A stretch of DNA of 64,000 bases from Silene conica. Taxonomy: Eukaryota; Streptophyta; Magnoliopsida; Caryophyllales; Caryophyllaceae. Shown one piece after another: positions 1-10,445 of the stretch (positions are counted from its first letter, which is position 1; every line of letters begins with the position of its first letter). Below the pieces are notes generated by a model, which was given only the letters and a program-made list of their open reading frames with translations, did no database searches and was not told the origin of the DNA. The stretch spans positions 29,446,579-29,510,578 of the forward strand of contig CM055313.2 of NCBI GenBank assembly GCA_029255685.2, read 5' to 3'. A program made the translations under genes and the position numbers.

Positions 1-414
1 AAAGGCGAAAAAGTAACTGAAATGCAGTAAACGTGCGACAGAAAAAGATGAATTGCAGATGCAAACACAACAAAAGGAAAAAGACAAAAGAAAACTAAAC
101 AAATGCAGACTCAATAGAAGGATGCATATACCCTCCCCAAACCAAAACGCACAATGCCCCCATTGTGCTCATCAGCATAAATCCACAGCATAGGAATGGG
201 GATAGGTAAATACAAACAAAAGAAAGAAAAGAAAAAAACTAAGGCCGGCAGAAAGAGGCTAAAGGGAAAATATACAAACAAAAATTAGTGACTTACAAAA
301 TGCGTGTACCTCCCCAAACCGAACGTCGAAGAGGGGAGGTTTGGGCTCGTCACTAATCCTCTGGGTCATACTCTGACCCACTTGCTTCCGCTTCCTCCTC
401 CTCCTCATCGGACC
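1..414 (-). other. 3' noncoding tail of Athila A with a hairpin
   Basis: No coding sequence is supported here. A perfect 8-bp stem with a four-base loop lies at 149-168 (GCACAATG, CCCC, CATTGTGC on the plus strand). Polypyrimidine strings at 131-143 and 303-318 read on the minus strand as GGTTTGGGGAGG, the polypurine-like tracts typical of the Athila 3' end. Athila C has the same hairpin at 16118-16137. The short proline-rich plus-strand frame here is a shadow of ORF-1. Confidence 0.6.
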
Positions 415-1760
415 CTACGCTTGTTCCTGAGGCAGATCCGATGCTTCCCCGTGTCCTTGACCGCCCGCCTGAGGTGTGAACCAGGAGGGGTGAGTCCATG
501 GGTCGGTAGGGAGCCTACCCTGAGCAACATACTCTGAGTAGGACGGGTACTGGTAGAGACAATCGTCCAACCGTTTCTGGTTGAACTTCCTGCAAAGGTC
601 GGCCATCATATGCGGGAGGGACCTGTGATCAATGACGGGAGGAATAACAATGTTAGGAGGAGCAGTAAAATCGGATGGGTAACCCGTCCCCGGTGCAGCG
701 TAGTGGGCACCAGGGGCGGGAACCCTATGACCTCTAGAGGTGCCTCCTCTAAGTGGAAGGCGGAAGGATGGAAGGAGGGGTCTAGGCTGCCCTTGAAAAG
801 TATCAAAGGGTAGCATGGGTGGAGCATCAATGATGGGAATGCGGACACTAGTATATGTGTCCACCTTCCAAATATCATTCCTAGTCACCCAATGCACGGC
901 CTTGACATAAGCCATGTCCATGTACCGGGAGGTAGGGTGAAGTGCCTCCTCATAGCGGGGGAACTGAAGGAGAAGTGAATTAGCCAAACGAGTGACTAAC
1001 CCACCACAGACAATAGTGGTCAAAGAAGCGCCACAAAGTGAGCCGCGACCAAATAAGCTGTGTTATAAAACGTTTCACCCAAACGCCTGACATTAAGATA
1101 GCCAGACAAAATAGAGAGCTCAATGTTTTGAAAATTTTGAGACTCTTTGCGGCCAAAATCGGTGTTGGCCAAAAGACGCAAGTAATAACGGGGGGCGGGT
1201 AAGTGGACGGTAATGCTCTTCTTTTTTCCGTCGCGGGAATCAGAGAGACATGAACACATGATAGAGTATGACTCAGCAGAGTCACCCGTACGACCCGTAG
1301 CAGTTAAATCTAAATAACCAGCAAATTCACCTAAGGTCAGCACATAGGTGACATTAAACAGCCTAAAAGATATACATTTATTTTCATGATCAGAGCTGTA
1401 AGCAGAAACATCAAAAAGGAAAGAAGAAAAGAACTCAAGAGTGAGGATGGGATAAGTAATCTCATCCATGGTGACGAGTCCCTAAAAACCCGTCCCATTA
1501 AGCAGGCTCACAACATCATCATAGCAACCCAAAGTCCTCAAAGCTGACTCGCACAGGAAGCGAGTCACCACCACATGATAGTAAGTCACGAGGTGAAGCA
1601 ACCGGGCCTTTTGAGCCGGAGTGTAGAAGCTAACCTGCTGATAGTCCGGTAGACTATCCGTGTCGAGCGATGTTAGTCCTCTAGACCCGCTTGCTTGACC
1701 CCTTGAGGTGCTAGCTCCTGAGCTACGAGCTCTTTTGCTTCCTTGTCCACGTCCTGACAT
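415..1760 (-). pseudogene. ATHILA ORF-1-like (env-position) protein, broken
   Basis: Reading leftwards from 1760, a basic Ser/Gly-rich N-terminus (about 35 residues) is followed by a globular part with the ITYPILTLEFFSSF and ISFRLFNVTYVLTLGEF motifs. These resemble the ATHILA ORF-1 family, encoded between pol and the 3' LTR. The C-terminal third is rich in Pro, Gly and Gln. An in-frame stop lies at 1482-1484, and the frame shifts near 1023, where the last 202 residues continue. The position is that of the envelope-like ORF of Athila, but I see no convincing signal peptide or membrane anchor, so an envelope role is not claimed. A second copy of the last ~110 bases lies at 7158-7275 in Athila B. 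Confidence 0.7.
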
Positions 1761-1881
1761 GGTGATTCTGCAAAATTACAACAATTATTCTTAATACTTA
1801 CACTTCTTGCGACTTTAAGTCTTGTACTTATCAAAATAAAACAGTTTAAGTGCAAACTAAAAGTTGCTGTAACAGTCGCAT

Positions 1882-2057
1882 GGTCGACCGACCTTACCCC
1901 CAGGTCGACCGACCAATTGCCAGCAGTAGCAGACCTTTTGTAACATTCCCCAGGTCGACCGACCTACATCCATGGTCGACCGACCAACCAATCGAAAAAA
2001 ACGAGTTTCTGCAAAACACAGATTGGTCGGTCGACCTTTATTCCTAGTCGGTCGACT
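1882..2057. repeat. Cluster of three 12-9-12 GGTCGACC modules
   Basis: Modules at 1882-1914, 1953-1985 and 2025-2057. Each is a 12-mer, exactly 9 variable bases and a second 12-mer. The first two read GGTCGACCGACC twice; the third reads GGTCGGTCGACC then AGTCGGTCGACT, the opposite orientation. Start-to-start spacing is 71 and 72 bp. The spacers (ttaccccca, tacatccat, tttattcct) share no sequence, only length. Confidence 0.9.
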
Positions 2058-2512
2058 ATCCCCTGCACTAGAACGAACACAGTACGCAATTTTCCGACAG
2101 ATTTTAAGCATTTGAAAATTGGGGAAAGCTAGGTTAACCTTGATTAGCACCAAAATCACACAAGAAGCCAGATCTAAGACTAAGAATGCTAAAAAGAAAA
2201 AAAAACATGAGGAATGAACGAAAACACTAGAAAAACACACCCTAAAACAAAAGAAAAACAGAAAAACTAAACAAAAACTACCTAAGAACGGAACTAAGAG
2301 TCTATAAAACGAAAGAGGAAAGGAAAAACTAAAAGAAACATACCTTGAGTTGAGGGAAATTGAGGGAGAGCAAAAAAATGAGGTAGAATGAAGGAAGGAG
2401 GCAAGTTAGGGTTTTAGAGAGAAGGGGAGTTCAAAAGTGTGAAGGAAAATAGTGATTTGTTTTCAAACAAATAGACTTAAAACCCTTTTCGAAACCCGGT
2501 AATCTGCCTCCT

Positions 2513-2626
2513 GGTCGATCGACCACGGGTTGTGGTCGGTCGACCTGGTCAGTGCGTACCTGTTTTTGCAGTAGCTATTTAATGCTGTCAGATGGTCGGT
2601 CGACCTTGATAGTGAGTCGGTCGACC
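2513..2626. repeat. Pair of 12-9-12 GGTCGACC modules
   Basis: Modules at 2513-2545 and 2594-2626. The first pairs GGTCGATCGACC (self-palindromic) with GGTCGGTCGACC; the second pairs GGTCGGTCGACC with AGTCGGTCGACC. Both spacers are 9 bases, and the modules start 81 bp apart. Confidence 0.9.
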
Positions 2627-2810
2627 CAAATACCTGACAGTTCTGCTTATTTTTCCTGCAAAAGCTCAAAATTCCATCAAAAAGTATAAAAACATGAAGG
2701 AAAATGTGTACCTCTAAAAAGGAAACTACAAAAAAAGAACAAAATTAAGCTACAACAAGGGTTGCCTCCCGGTTAGCGCTGGTTTAAGAGGTCCTGCACG
2801 ACCTTTTTAC

Positions 2811-3697
2811 TTATTGCGAAGCATCCGAAAAAGGGTCAAAGTTAGAAACTTCAACCTTCCCAACGAACTCATTCTCTCCACGGAAGTGCTTCACATATTG
2901 GTCATTAACTTTAAACCTCTCACCGGATGAAGTTTCTAACTCAATCGACCCGAACTTTAAGACAGCTGTGATGGTGTAAGGTCCGCTCCACCTGGACTTC
3001 AGCTTACCAGGAAAAAGACGAATACGGGCATTAAAAAGTAAGACCTTATCACCTACCTGAAAATCACGCCTAATGATTCTCTTGTCGTGCCAGCGCTTAG
3101 TTTTCTCCTTGTAAATCCTAGCATTGTCGTAGGCAAGCAGCCTAAATTCTTTCAACTCGTTCAGCTGCGATAAACGTTTCTCACGGGAAAGGTTAAGGTC
3201 TAAATTAAGATCACAAATTGCCCACCAAGACTTGCATTCTAACTCAACTGGTAAGTGACAAGTCTTACCATAAATCAACCGGAATGGTGACATTCCGATT
3301 GGAGTTTTGAACGCAGTTCTATAGGCCCATAAAAAAACATCATCAAGCTTTAGACTCCAATCTTTCTTAGATTTAGAAACAACTTTGGCTAGAGTCTCCT
3401 TGAGTTCTATATTAGAGATCTCAACTTGACCACTAGTCTGAGGGTGATATGCTAGACCCCTACGATGTTGGACACCGAATTTATTTAGCAAGACACCTAA
3501 TTGTTTCCCTTTAAAATGCATACCCCCATCACTAATGACAACCCTATGGACACCAAAGCGAGGAAATATGATTTTCTTAAACAGTTTAATGACAGCTTTT
3601 GCATCACAATGGGGAGTAGCAATAGCTTCTACCCACTTAGATACATAATCAACAGCTACAAGAATATACCAGTTACCTTGACTACTGGGAAAAGTGT
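2811..3697 (-). pseudogene. Ty3/gypsy integrase, C-terminal half of Athila A
   Basis: The frame is open from 3697 down to 2811 but has no start of its own; the first Met, at 3521, lies inside the catalytic core. Visible in order: the core strand ending VVISDGG, which carries the second catalytic Asp; [12 protein letters not shown], whose Glu is the third catalytic residue; a region ending [18 protein letters not shown], which is the usual end of the rve core; and a C-terminal domain with [10 protein letters not shown], typical of Athila/Ty3 integrases. The first catalytic Asp is missing because the frame begins just after the GPF that follows it. It is an intact partial frame with no internal stop. 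It cannot encode an active enzyme alone. Confidence 0.88.
3684..3694. other. Head-to-head Athila A/B junction
   Basis: ACTGGGAAAAG belongs to both sides. On the plus strand it encodes the Trp-Glu-Lys that precedes Cys in RT. On the minus strand its complement encodes the Phe-Pro-Ser of integrase. This overlap of about 8 to 11 bases suggests joining at microhomology. Confidence 0.7.
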
Positions 3698-4058
3698 CAG
3701 TTTATGGTTAATGAGGGGGTAGTTTTAGGGCATCTTATATCTGACAAGGGTATTCATGTGGATAAAGCAAAGGTGCAAGTGGTTGAGCAATTACCCCCTC
3801 CTGTTAATGTTAAGGGGGTGAGAAGTTTCTTAGGACATACAGGTTTTTACCGGCGTTTCATTAAGGACTTCTCTAAGATTGCTAAACCACTTACACAGTT
3901 GGTCCTTAAGGATGTTGTCTTTGAGTTTACTGATGAGTGCCTTTCAGCTTTTAACAGGTTGAAGGAAGCTTTGGTCTCAGCACCGATCATCCAGCCACCA
4001 GATTGGGATCTCCCTTTTGAGATCATGTGTGATGCCAGTGACTATGTTGTGGGTGCTG

Positions 4059-5213
4059 TGTTGGAGTAAGTGTCCTCGACAATAATGTGATCACGTCAAT
4101 AATATAATTAATTGACAAATCTCTATAAAAGAATATTAATGGGATGATTCTTTATCATAAGTCAACTGGTCAACATTAATCGGTAATGATTGGCTTGCTA
4201 GAGTTTGACATTACTATCGTAATGACGGTGGTGACCAGTTGATCCCTTTAAGTCACACCTTTAGGACAACTCTCTCAATAATAAATGAAATAACTGAATA
4301 TTGATACGAGTTAGATCATTTCTCGATTATGAATAATAAGGAGAAAATTTATATTGGGATTATAAATTGTTTTAGTGATCGAAATGTCATTACTATTATT
4401 TATATGTTTATGAAACATGATATCACTTGAATGAGTTATTTTAGCTACAATTGTTGCAGTAATAAAATTGCAATTAAATAACTATATGTAATTATTTGAA
4501 TTACTCCTAAATTTACGATAAGAGTTTAAAAGTTAAACTATAAATTACGTAAACTAAATTGTCCTAACTAATGTTATGTATAGGTCCACTATGTGATATG
4601 CACCGTGTGATATGACACACATATACTAATATATCTTGTTAGTATGGGAACCTAAGAGGGACATGTTATTTAATGTGCAAGTAAGCATGGGAAACATTTT
4701 AGAGGATTGAGAGGCAATCCATTGGGCACTCTACCCATGCCTCTCGGCCGAACCAAAGGAGAGAACAAAAAGAAGTTTTGTTCCTTTGTTTTTCCCACTC
4801 ACTCATTCATTCACTAGTGCATTAGGGTTTCGTTTAGAGAGAACAAAAGAGAAAGAAAAATAATTCATATTTACTTCTAACCCTAAACCGTGAGCCTCCT
4901 TAAGCAATCTAGAGATTTTGTGTATTGTTCTATCAAAATAACATACAAAATATTGAGTGTAGTGTGTCTTGGTGTACATCTTTTGGAGGCCATCTCTTTG
5001 AAGGTTCAAGGAGGATCATCCGTGTGATAAGCTCAAGAACAAGTGAAGAAGGTGACTTCACTTGTGCCCTAATCTAGCCGAGATTATCATTGTAAGGGAG
5101 CTTATTCTTCCTCTTATATCTCGACATATATATATATATTGTTAAGCATGCATAAGTTCACTATTATAAGATAATAATTATTAGTATGACTAAGTAGGTA
5201 TATAAACCTAACA
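4059..5213 (+). mobile_element. Copia solo LTR (S1), TSD TGCTG
   Basis: A 1155-bp insertion starting TGTTGGAGTAAGTGTCCTCGAC and ending CCTAACA, flanked by TGCTG at 4054-4058 and 5214-5218. Its start and its ~90-bp stem region (4162-4242) match the LTRs of Copia-1 and Copia-2, so it is a solo LTR left by LTR-LTR recombination. Removing it and one TSD copy restores the reading register of RNase H across the site. No ORF inside is credible. TA-rich microsatellite at about 5125-5140. Confidence 0.92.
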
Positions 5214-5455
5214 TGCTGTGCTAGGTCAAAGGAAGAATAAGGCTCTTAATGCTATATACTATGCGAGTCGTACCCTAGATGAGACTCAAGTCAACTACTT
5301 CACCACTGAGAAGGAGATGCTAGCTGTGATCTTTGCCTTAGAGAAATTCCGATCCTATTTTTTAGGTAATAAGGTAATTGTTTATACTGACCATGTAGCT
5401 TTGAAGGGCCTCTTCCTGAAGAAAGATTCAAAGCCAAGGCTGTTGAGGTGGATTC

Positions 5456-6536
5456 TGTGGGGAATATATCATGTATTCGCCCTAAACTTGAAGGATTATA
5501 ATGAAATTTACAGTTGTGAATATTGTCATAAGTTAATTAAAAGCATGAAAAAGAAATCAACCTTTGGTCCTTTGTGCTTATGGCCTAAGAATAGGAATTA
5601 AAGTAAATTCCCTCCTATAACTTGCACCCAAGACTTGATTGAGATGATGCCGCGTGTGCTAGAAAATACTCTCCAATTGCCTTGCAATATGGGGAGAGCC
5701 TTTTGAGGTTTTAGATGTGAGATCTGAGTTTTGGGAAAAAGATGTTCTCAAAACCCTAATTATTCTTGAGATCTGTTTTAATCAGTCAAACAATCAGTCG
5801 TCTCACAAAAGGAGAAGTTCTCTCCTTTTGTAATACTTGGTCGGCCGAGATTAGTCTTGGGTAGGAGTGGGCTTTCCACTCTTACCTTATTCCAATGCAT
5901 GATTCGACCCATTTTGCTAAAATATAATTTGCGGGTATTTATTATAAATCGCACACATGTTATCAGATATTAATACAGTCGATATATTAATAATGGTCTG
6001 ATAAAATACGATATTGTATAATTGGCCAAATTAATATAACTGTTTATATTAATACGCAAATTCAATATTTAGTTAAATATAACTGCTTGTATTTAATTTT
6101 ACGAATTAATCATGTAATCCGCATTAGCTAAAATTATTTAATCCGTATTAAATAATAATCTCAACATCTCATTGACTAATTTAATAGTCAATACCTCTGA
6201 CTAACTGTTTAGTCATATCCGGCATAAATGTGACTGTATTTTCATACCTTTTTACATCTCTCAAACGTGTCCTGTAGGTGTGACGTATAGGGACCAGTTG
6301 ATCACCGCCATCCGTATGACAATAACGTCAAACTTATCTAGCAAGCCAACCGTTATTGATAAACGTGGATCAACTGATAATAATACAAAAGTATGCCCTT
6401 GTGATCCTTTAAGAGATTTAGTAAGTCATTGTACTAACTGTCAAGGACACCAGCCCCAACAATCTCCCACTTGTCCGTACAAGGGTATTTGCAATGACGT
6501 TATCACACTACATGTGGAGGACACAAGTCTCCAACA
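5456..6536 (-). mobile_element. Shrunken Copia element (S2): LTR plus polypurine tract plus 5' LTR stub, TSD GATTC
   Basis: The insertion is flanked by GATTC at 5451-5455 and 6537-6541. On the minus strand it reads: about 46 bases of an LTR start (TGTTGGAGACTTGTGTCCTC), about 29 bases ending in a polypurine tract (GGACAAGTGGGAGAT, 6476-6462), then a complete LTR of about 1006 bp (6461-5456, TGTTGGGG to CCCCACA). So an internal deletion removed most of the 5' LTR and everything up to the polypurine tract. It carries no coding sequence. The frame that crosses its right edge is an artefact. Confidence 0.85.
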
Positions 6537-7148
6537 GATTCTCCTTCTGCAAGAGTTTGACATTGAGATTAGGGACAAGAAAGGCGCGGAGAATGTGGTA
6601 GCTGACCACCAATCTCGCCTTCAGCTGACTGATGGGGAAGATTCTTTAGCTATTGATGATTCATTTCCTGATGAGAGTTTGTTTGTCATTAATAGTTCAG
6701 GTTCTTACCCCCCTCCTTGGTATGCTGACTTTGCTAACTTTGCTGTCACAAGTAAAATTCCTCCAGAGTTGGCATGGCAACAGAAGAAGAGATTTATCTT
6801 TGATGCAAAGCAGTATTTTTGGGATGACCCTTTTGTTTTCAAAGAATGCAGAGATGGACTTATCCGGAGATGCAACCCCCAGGTGAAAGTGAAGGACATT
6901 CTGGAAGCATGCCACTCTTCTGCTTATGGTGGTCACCACGGTCCATCTAGGACCGTGGCCAAGGTATTACAGTCTGGTTTTTATTGGCCTGCTTGCATGC
7001 TTACTGTAGGAATTTTGTAGGTAGATGTGATGCTTGCATGCCAGAGATCTGGGAATGTCTCTAAAAGACATGAGATGCCGCAGGTTGGTATTTTAGAGGT
7101 AGAGAGTTTTTATGTCTGGGGCACTGATTATCAAGGACCTTTTTCCCA

Positions 7149-7300
7149 GTGGTCAAGGACACGGGGAAGCATCGGGATCTGCCTCAGGAACAGGCGTAGG
7201 GTCCGATGAGGAGGAAGAGGAGGAAGAGGAAGCAAGTGGGTCAGAGTATGACCCAGAGGATTATTGACGAGCCCAAACCTCCCCTCAACGACGGGTGTCA
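7149..7300 (+). other. Athila B deletion joints: integrase to ORF-1 tail to LTR end
   Basis: GGTCAAGG at 7155-7162 is shared by the integrase side (CCCAGTAGTCAAGG on the minus strand at 3676-3689) and the ORF-1 side (complement of 466-473), marking one joint. The second joint lies at about 7281-7295, where the ORF-1 3' flank (CCCTCTTCGACG, minus strand around 330) and an LTR end (CCCTCAACGACG) are similar. Both are consistent with deletion or template switching at short homologies. Confidence 0.65.
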
Positions 7301-9451
7301 AAATTCCAAAGCTTGATTTTGCTCACTTCCGCTTATTCCTACATTTAAAACATAGAAATTTCAAAGTAAACCGTTTCGGGAGGAAAAGTAACTAAAAGCT
7401 ACAAACATGCATAGAAATACGTGATGAAACTATAAATAAAATGTATAGTAAATGCACGTATCAATGTTGTAGAAGATTACTCAATTTTATGCCATCAATT
7501 GAGATCATGACTTGTTAGAGAACGCTAAGCTATAATGTTTACCCATCCTTCCAAAAACATTGACCACCTTTCTTGTTTTTCCCCTTCTATAAGGCTTAAA
7601 TGGTAGTTATTGTACTTGCATTCTCATTTTACCTCATATAAATCATAATCAATCTCTTTACGTGGTAGGGAGTATCTTTAGAGTTTATTCTTGTAGGAAG
7701 ACACCAATCTCAAGTCTGATATGAACCATGCTGTTATTGCCGAGTTTTTCTACGTAAAAGGTTTCATTTGTTCCTGGTACCTTCCACCCAGTTCTTTAGT
7801 GTCACCCTTTGTAGACGAAGCAGAAACGAATCCTACTTATTTGACAAGTCACGTAGGGTGGTTATCACAACCCAAGCTGGAGTCTAGTGCTTAAATGCGA
7901 TATTCTCGATAATGGGTAAGATGAGCATGTTATTACTGTTATTGCATTTATGTTTCTGCTTGTCACTAAACAATACTAGCAGTTTGATTAGTTTATACAT
8001 TTGAAATGGTCTCATGAGACCATCCCAAGTTGTCATTTCATATTGTACAAGTTTATGTGTTCTATTTTTTCTGGTGTTTTTAAAACTTGAAAAATGAAGA
8101 TTCTGTTCATTGGATTCCCTCAATATAGTGTCGGGAATTCTGTTGATCTCTCGATTGATCTCCTACTTAATTAAGAGTTCAAATCAACCTTAATTTTGGC
8201 TAAATCTTTATTTTTAAGAATTCAAACCAACCTCTGTATTTTACGTATTTTTATATAAAACAACAATATTTCATTAGATAATTATAACTATACCTTGTGT
8301 TAAGAGATTTGAGACTACCCTTGTTTTAGAGACTTCAACCTGAATGCGCGTAGTGTTGCTTCCAATTCATATTAAGTATAGGCTGCTTCCAACTATTTAG
8401 TTTGTTTTTTTGGTTTTAAGTCGTAGCAGTATTGTGTGCTGCTTGTTAGCTTGATTGTGTTTCACAGATAATTAGAAACTACGGGTACTTTAAGGGATTT
8501 TTTTTGTAAGATTCTTTCTATTATTTACCCCTTTATGAATGAAGGGAGAAGGAGCTGGTTTATTGGTAAGACGACTTGGGTGGTAAGACCCGTTTTTATC
8601 ACGTCCTTTTCACATACCATTTTCATTATGTTGTGTTTGCAGCTCAACCCCCCGTCCCATTTATTTATCACTCATTCGACCTGGGTGTTTAAACATGACT
8701 AATCTGATTATTGGCTTTTCTAAATATATTTTCAAATCCAATATAAAGTTTGTCATGTTTGTATCAACACAACAACAATTTCCATTTTAAAGAAATTCTT
8801 GGTAGTATATATTGTGATAGACGTAGGTGAAAGTTAACATCGTATGACCATCAAAGCCAAATGGAGACAATACCAAAGGGACGGAATAACTCAGAAAATG
8901 TTACACGATGAACAGGGGTAGGGTGTGGTGGAGGTTGTGGTTCTGACTTCCTAGGGTGGCAACATGGTGGATCCTGCGTTTCAGCTCCCATGCTTGCTGA
9001 AATTATTCTTGTTTCCAATAGATGTGTTTGGTACACGAATTTAGTTTTCTAGTTATTCGTTATATATTTAGCTACTTGTTTAAATGCATTCACTTGGTAC
9101 TACTACTACTTTTTATCCATTCATTATAGTTTCTTGGTACTACTACTACTTTAATCCATGCAATCCTTTGGTATAAAACTTTAAGCACGCTGCATCTTTG
9201 GGATGTTTCTTTCATAGATGTCGTCTTGATCTACGGTCCCATGGGAACGCTTGGTCTGCTATTCGTGACTTGTAACAAGAACTTCTCTACCAAGGTTCAT
9301 TCTTCTTCTTCTTATTCTCTCTTCTTAGTACATTTGTGTCACGCTGTTGTGTCTGATGCATTTTCCCGTTATTTAGATATACACAACTGAAGCAACGAAA
9401 AGATTTGGGTAACTTCTGATGGAGGATCTTGTTTCATCGCATAATGAGTTA

Positions 9452-9590
9452 AGCAGTTTTATGGACCTCAAGGCTCAAGGTGTGCCCACTGGATGAAGTG
9501 GGACGAACTCGACAAACTTCCGCTTCTGCTTAAAGACAGAATTTTAGGCAAAGATGGGACACAACTAGGTGTTTGTTTTCCATTGTACAG
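9452..9590 (+). other. Exon-like open segment in CACTA 1, unrecognised
   Basis: One frame is open from 9452 to a GT splice-donor-like site after TACAG (9588-9592, caggtaattat). It encodes a stretch with CAHWMKWDELDKLPLLLKD and DRILGKDGTQLG. The composition looks like real protein, unlike the surrounding DNA. I do not recognise the family. Two stops lie just upstream in this frame. It may be an exon of a captured gene or of the element's second gene. Confidence 0.35.
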
Positions 9591-10445
9591 GTAATTATTT
9601 TACTCATGAATCTTGTTCATATTCCTTGATTTGCATTCTGCTGGGCAGCTATTTTTTTCATTCAATACAATCCATGTACGTAATGTACTCTTAGCGCACT
9701 AACTAAAAGTAATGGATAAATGAACCGAGGCATGTGCCAGTGATCAGACCAGAATATATCAGGATTTGAGGGCAACTTCTTATTTTTAAACTGCATAGCT
9801 GTCATGTATACCTTTCTTTTATTTCATCGTTTTTTAATTCTTATTATTAGTGCAGTTGATGCAAAGGATTGTGTTCAGAAGGTGCATGCATCCTCTTAAA
9901 TATGTTGAAGAAACATGTTATGCTAGTTTGATTTTCATCAAGGCGTTTAATTTTGCGGCCCATATTAGTGATGCTTGATCATCTTTTCCATGGTAATGTA
10001 CGAATGTCGGTGACAGAGTTCTCTTTGACTTCATGATATTTAATTTCTTTGCATGTAGATATCAAACTCGACAAATGGTGGTGGTGCATCGAGATGAAAG
10101 GAGCAAACAAATTTGGAATTCACCTTTTTGGGAGTAGTTTAGCTAGTCATACCTTTAGTCTTGCCGTAGATTATTTAATCTTTCGGGACATTTTTTTTAT
10201 TTTTGCGAGGAAAAATTTCTATTGTACTGTTCAAATGAACGAAAAAATTACAATAGTTCTTTTGAACTTGAAAATATGTATTTTGATAATGCAATTTTAA
10301 TTTATGCTATATGATTTTGTTTTGGTATATATTATTGTCATATTAATTCAACATTTTGTTTCTTGTAATCTATATAACTATTAATTAATTCAATTGTGTA
10401 TTGACAAATAAAAGTCGTAGCTGTATGTAGTGTATTTTTTCAAAA

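Larger units (their letters stand above)
1761..2810 (-). other. Athila A spacer between integrase and ORF-1
   Basis: About 1 kb without a coding region. It is AT-rich and A-rich on the plus strand, and contains five of the 33-bp GGTCGACC modules in two clusters, listed separately. I see nothing else recognisable. Confidence 0.7.
1..3697 (-). mobile_element. Athila-like element A, 3' half (integrase to 3' noncoding region)
   Basis: On the minus strand this stretch reads integrase C-terminal half (3697-2811), a spacer rich in GGTCGACC modules, a broken ATHILA ORF-1-like frame (1760-415), then a noncoding tail running off the left edge. That order, pol then ORF-1 then 3' LTR, is the known Athila layout. 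No LTR is visible, so the 3' LTR should lie to the left of the window. The 5' part (LTR, gag, protease, RT) is absent because the copy is joined head to head at 3684-3694 to a plus-strand Athila fragment. Assignment to Athila rests on ORF-1 similarity and on the shared modules, and is fairly secure. Confidence 0.85.
3686..7165 (+). pseudogene. Athila B pol fragment: RT C-terminus, RNase H, integrase N-terminus
   Basis: The first coding block (3686-4058) holds the RT connection region: [14 protein letters not shown], then VRSFLGHTGFYRRFIKDFSKIAKPL, and the start of RNase H at CDASDYVVGAVL. The Copia solo LTR 4059-5213 splits RNase H between two codons. The frame resumes at 5219 with [23 protein letters not shown] and VIYTDH-like motifs, is split again by 5456-6536, and resumes at 6542 with QEFDIEIRDKKG. 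The zinc-binding region of integrase follows (GGHHGPSRT, FYWPACM), then breaks in frame near 7015, and the first catalytic Asp of integrase in GTDYQGPF near 7140. The RT catalytic YxDD is not present. A dead fragment. Confidence 0.85.
3686..7300 (+). mobile_element. Athila-like element B fragment (RT end to LTR end), rearranged
   Basis: A plus-strand Athila fragment beginning inside the reverse transcriptase and running through RNase H into the integrase N-terminus. At about 7157 it jumps to the last ~110 bases of ORF-1, and at about 7285 to the terminal bases of an LTR (CAACGACGGGTGTCA, ending at 7300; compare the LTR ends at 13606 and 22456). Two Copia-derived insertions with clear 5-bp target duplications split it. 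Almost all of the 3' LTR is deleted. The sequence from 7301 on has no Athila primer site, so 7300 is read as the outer end of the element. Confidence 0.8.

Noticed and set aside
304-537. Plus-strand proline-rich frame
   Set aside because: Antisense shadow of the ORF-1 tail.
415-1760. ORF-1 as a true retroviral envelope gene
   Set aside because: It has the env position and ATHILA ORF-1 motifs, but I see no signal peptide, fusion peptide or membrane anchor that I would defend.
1882-2057. Clustered 12-mers as a CRISPR-like array
   Set aside because: Plant nuclear DNA, repeats too short, spacers of 9 bp, clusters dispersed over 24 kb, no cas genes.
6280-6540. N-terminal part of the long frame 6280-7020 as a protein
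   Set aside because: It is the end of Copia S2 read through into Athila pol; only the part after 6541 is pol.
7301-9400. A host gene between Athila B and CACTA 1
   Set aside because: Stops in all frames, no motif, no convincing exon series. The region is left as CACTA 1 or unassigned intergenic DNA.
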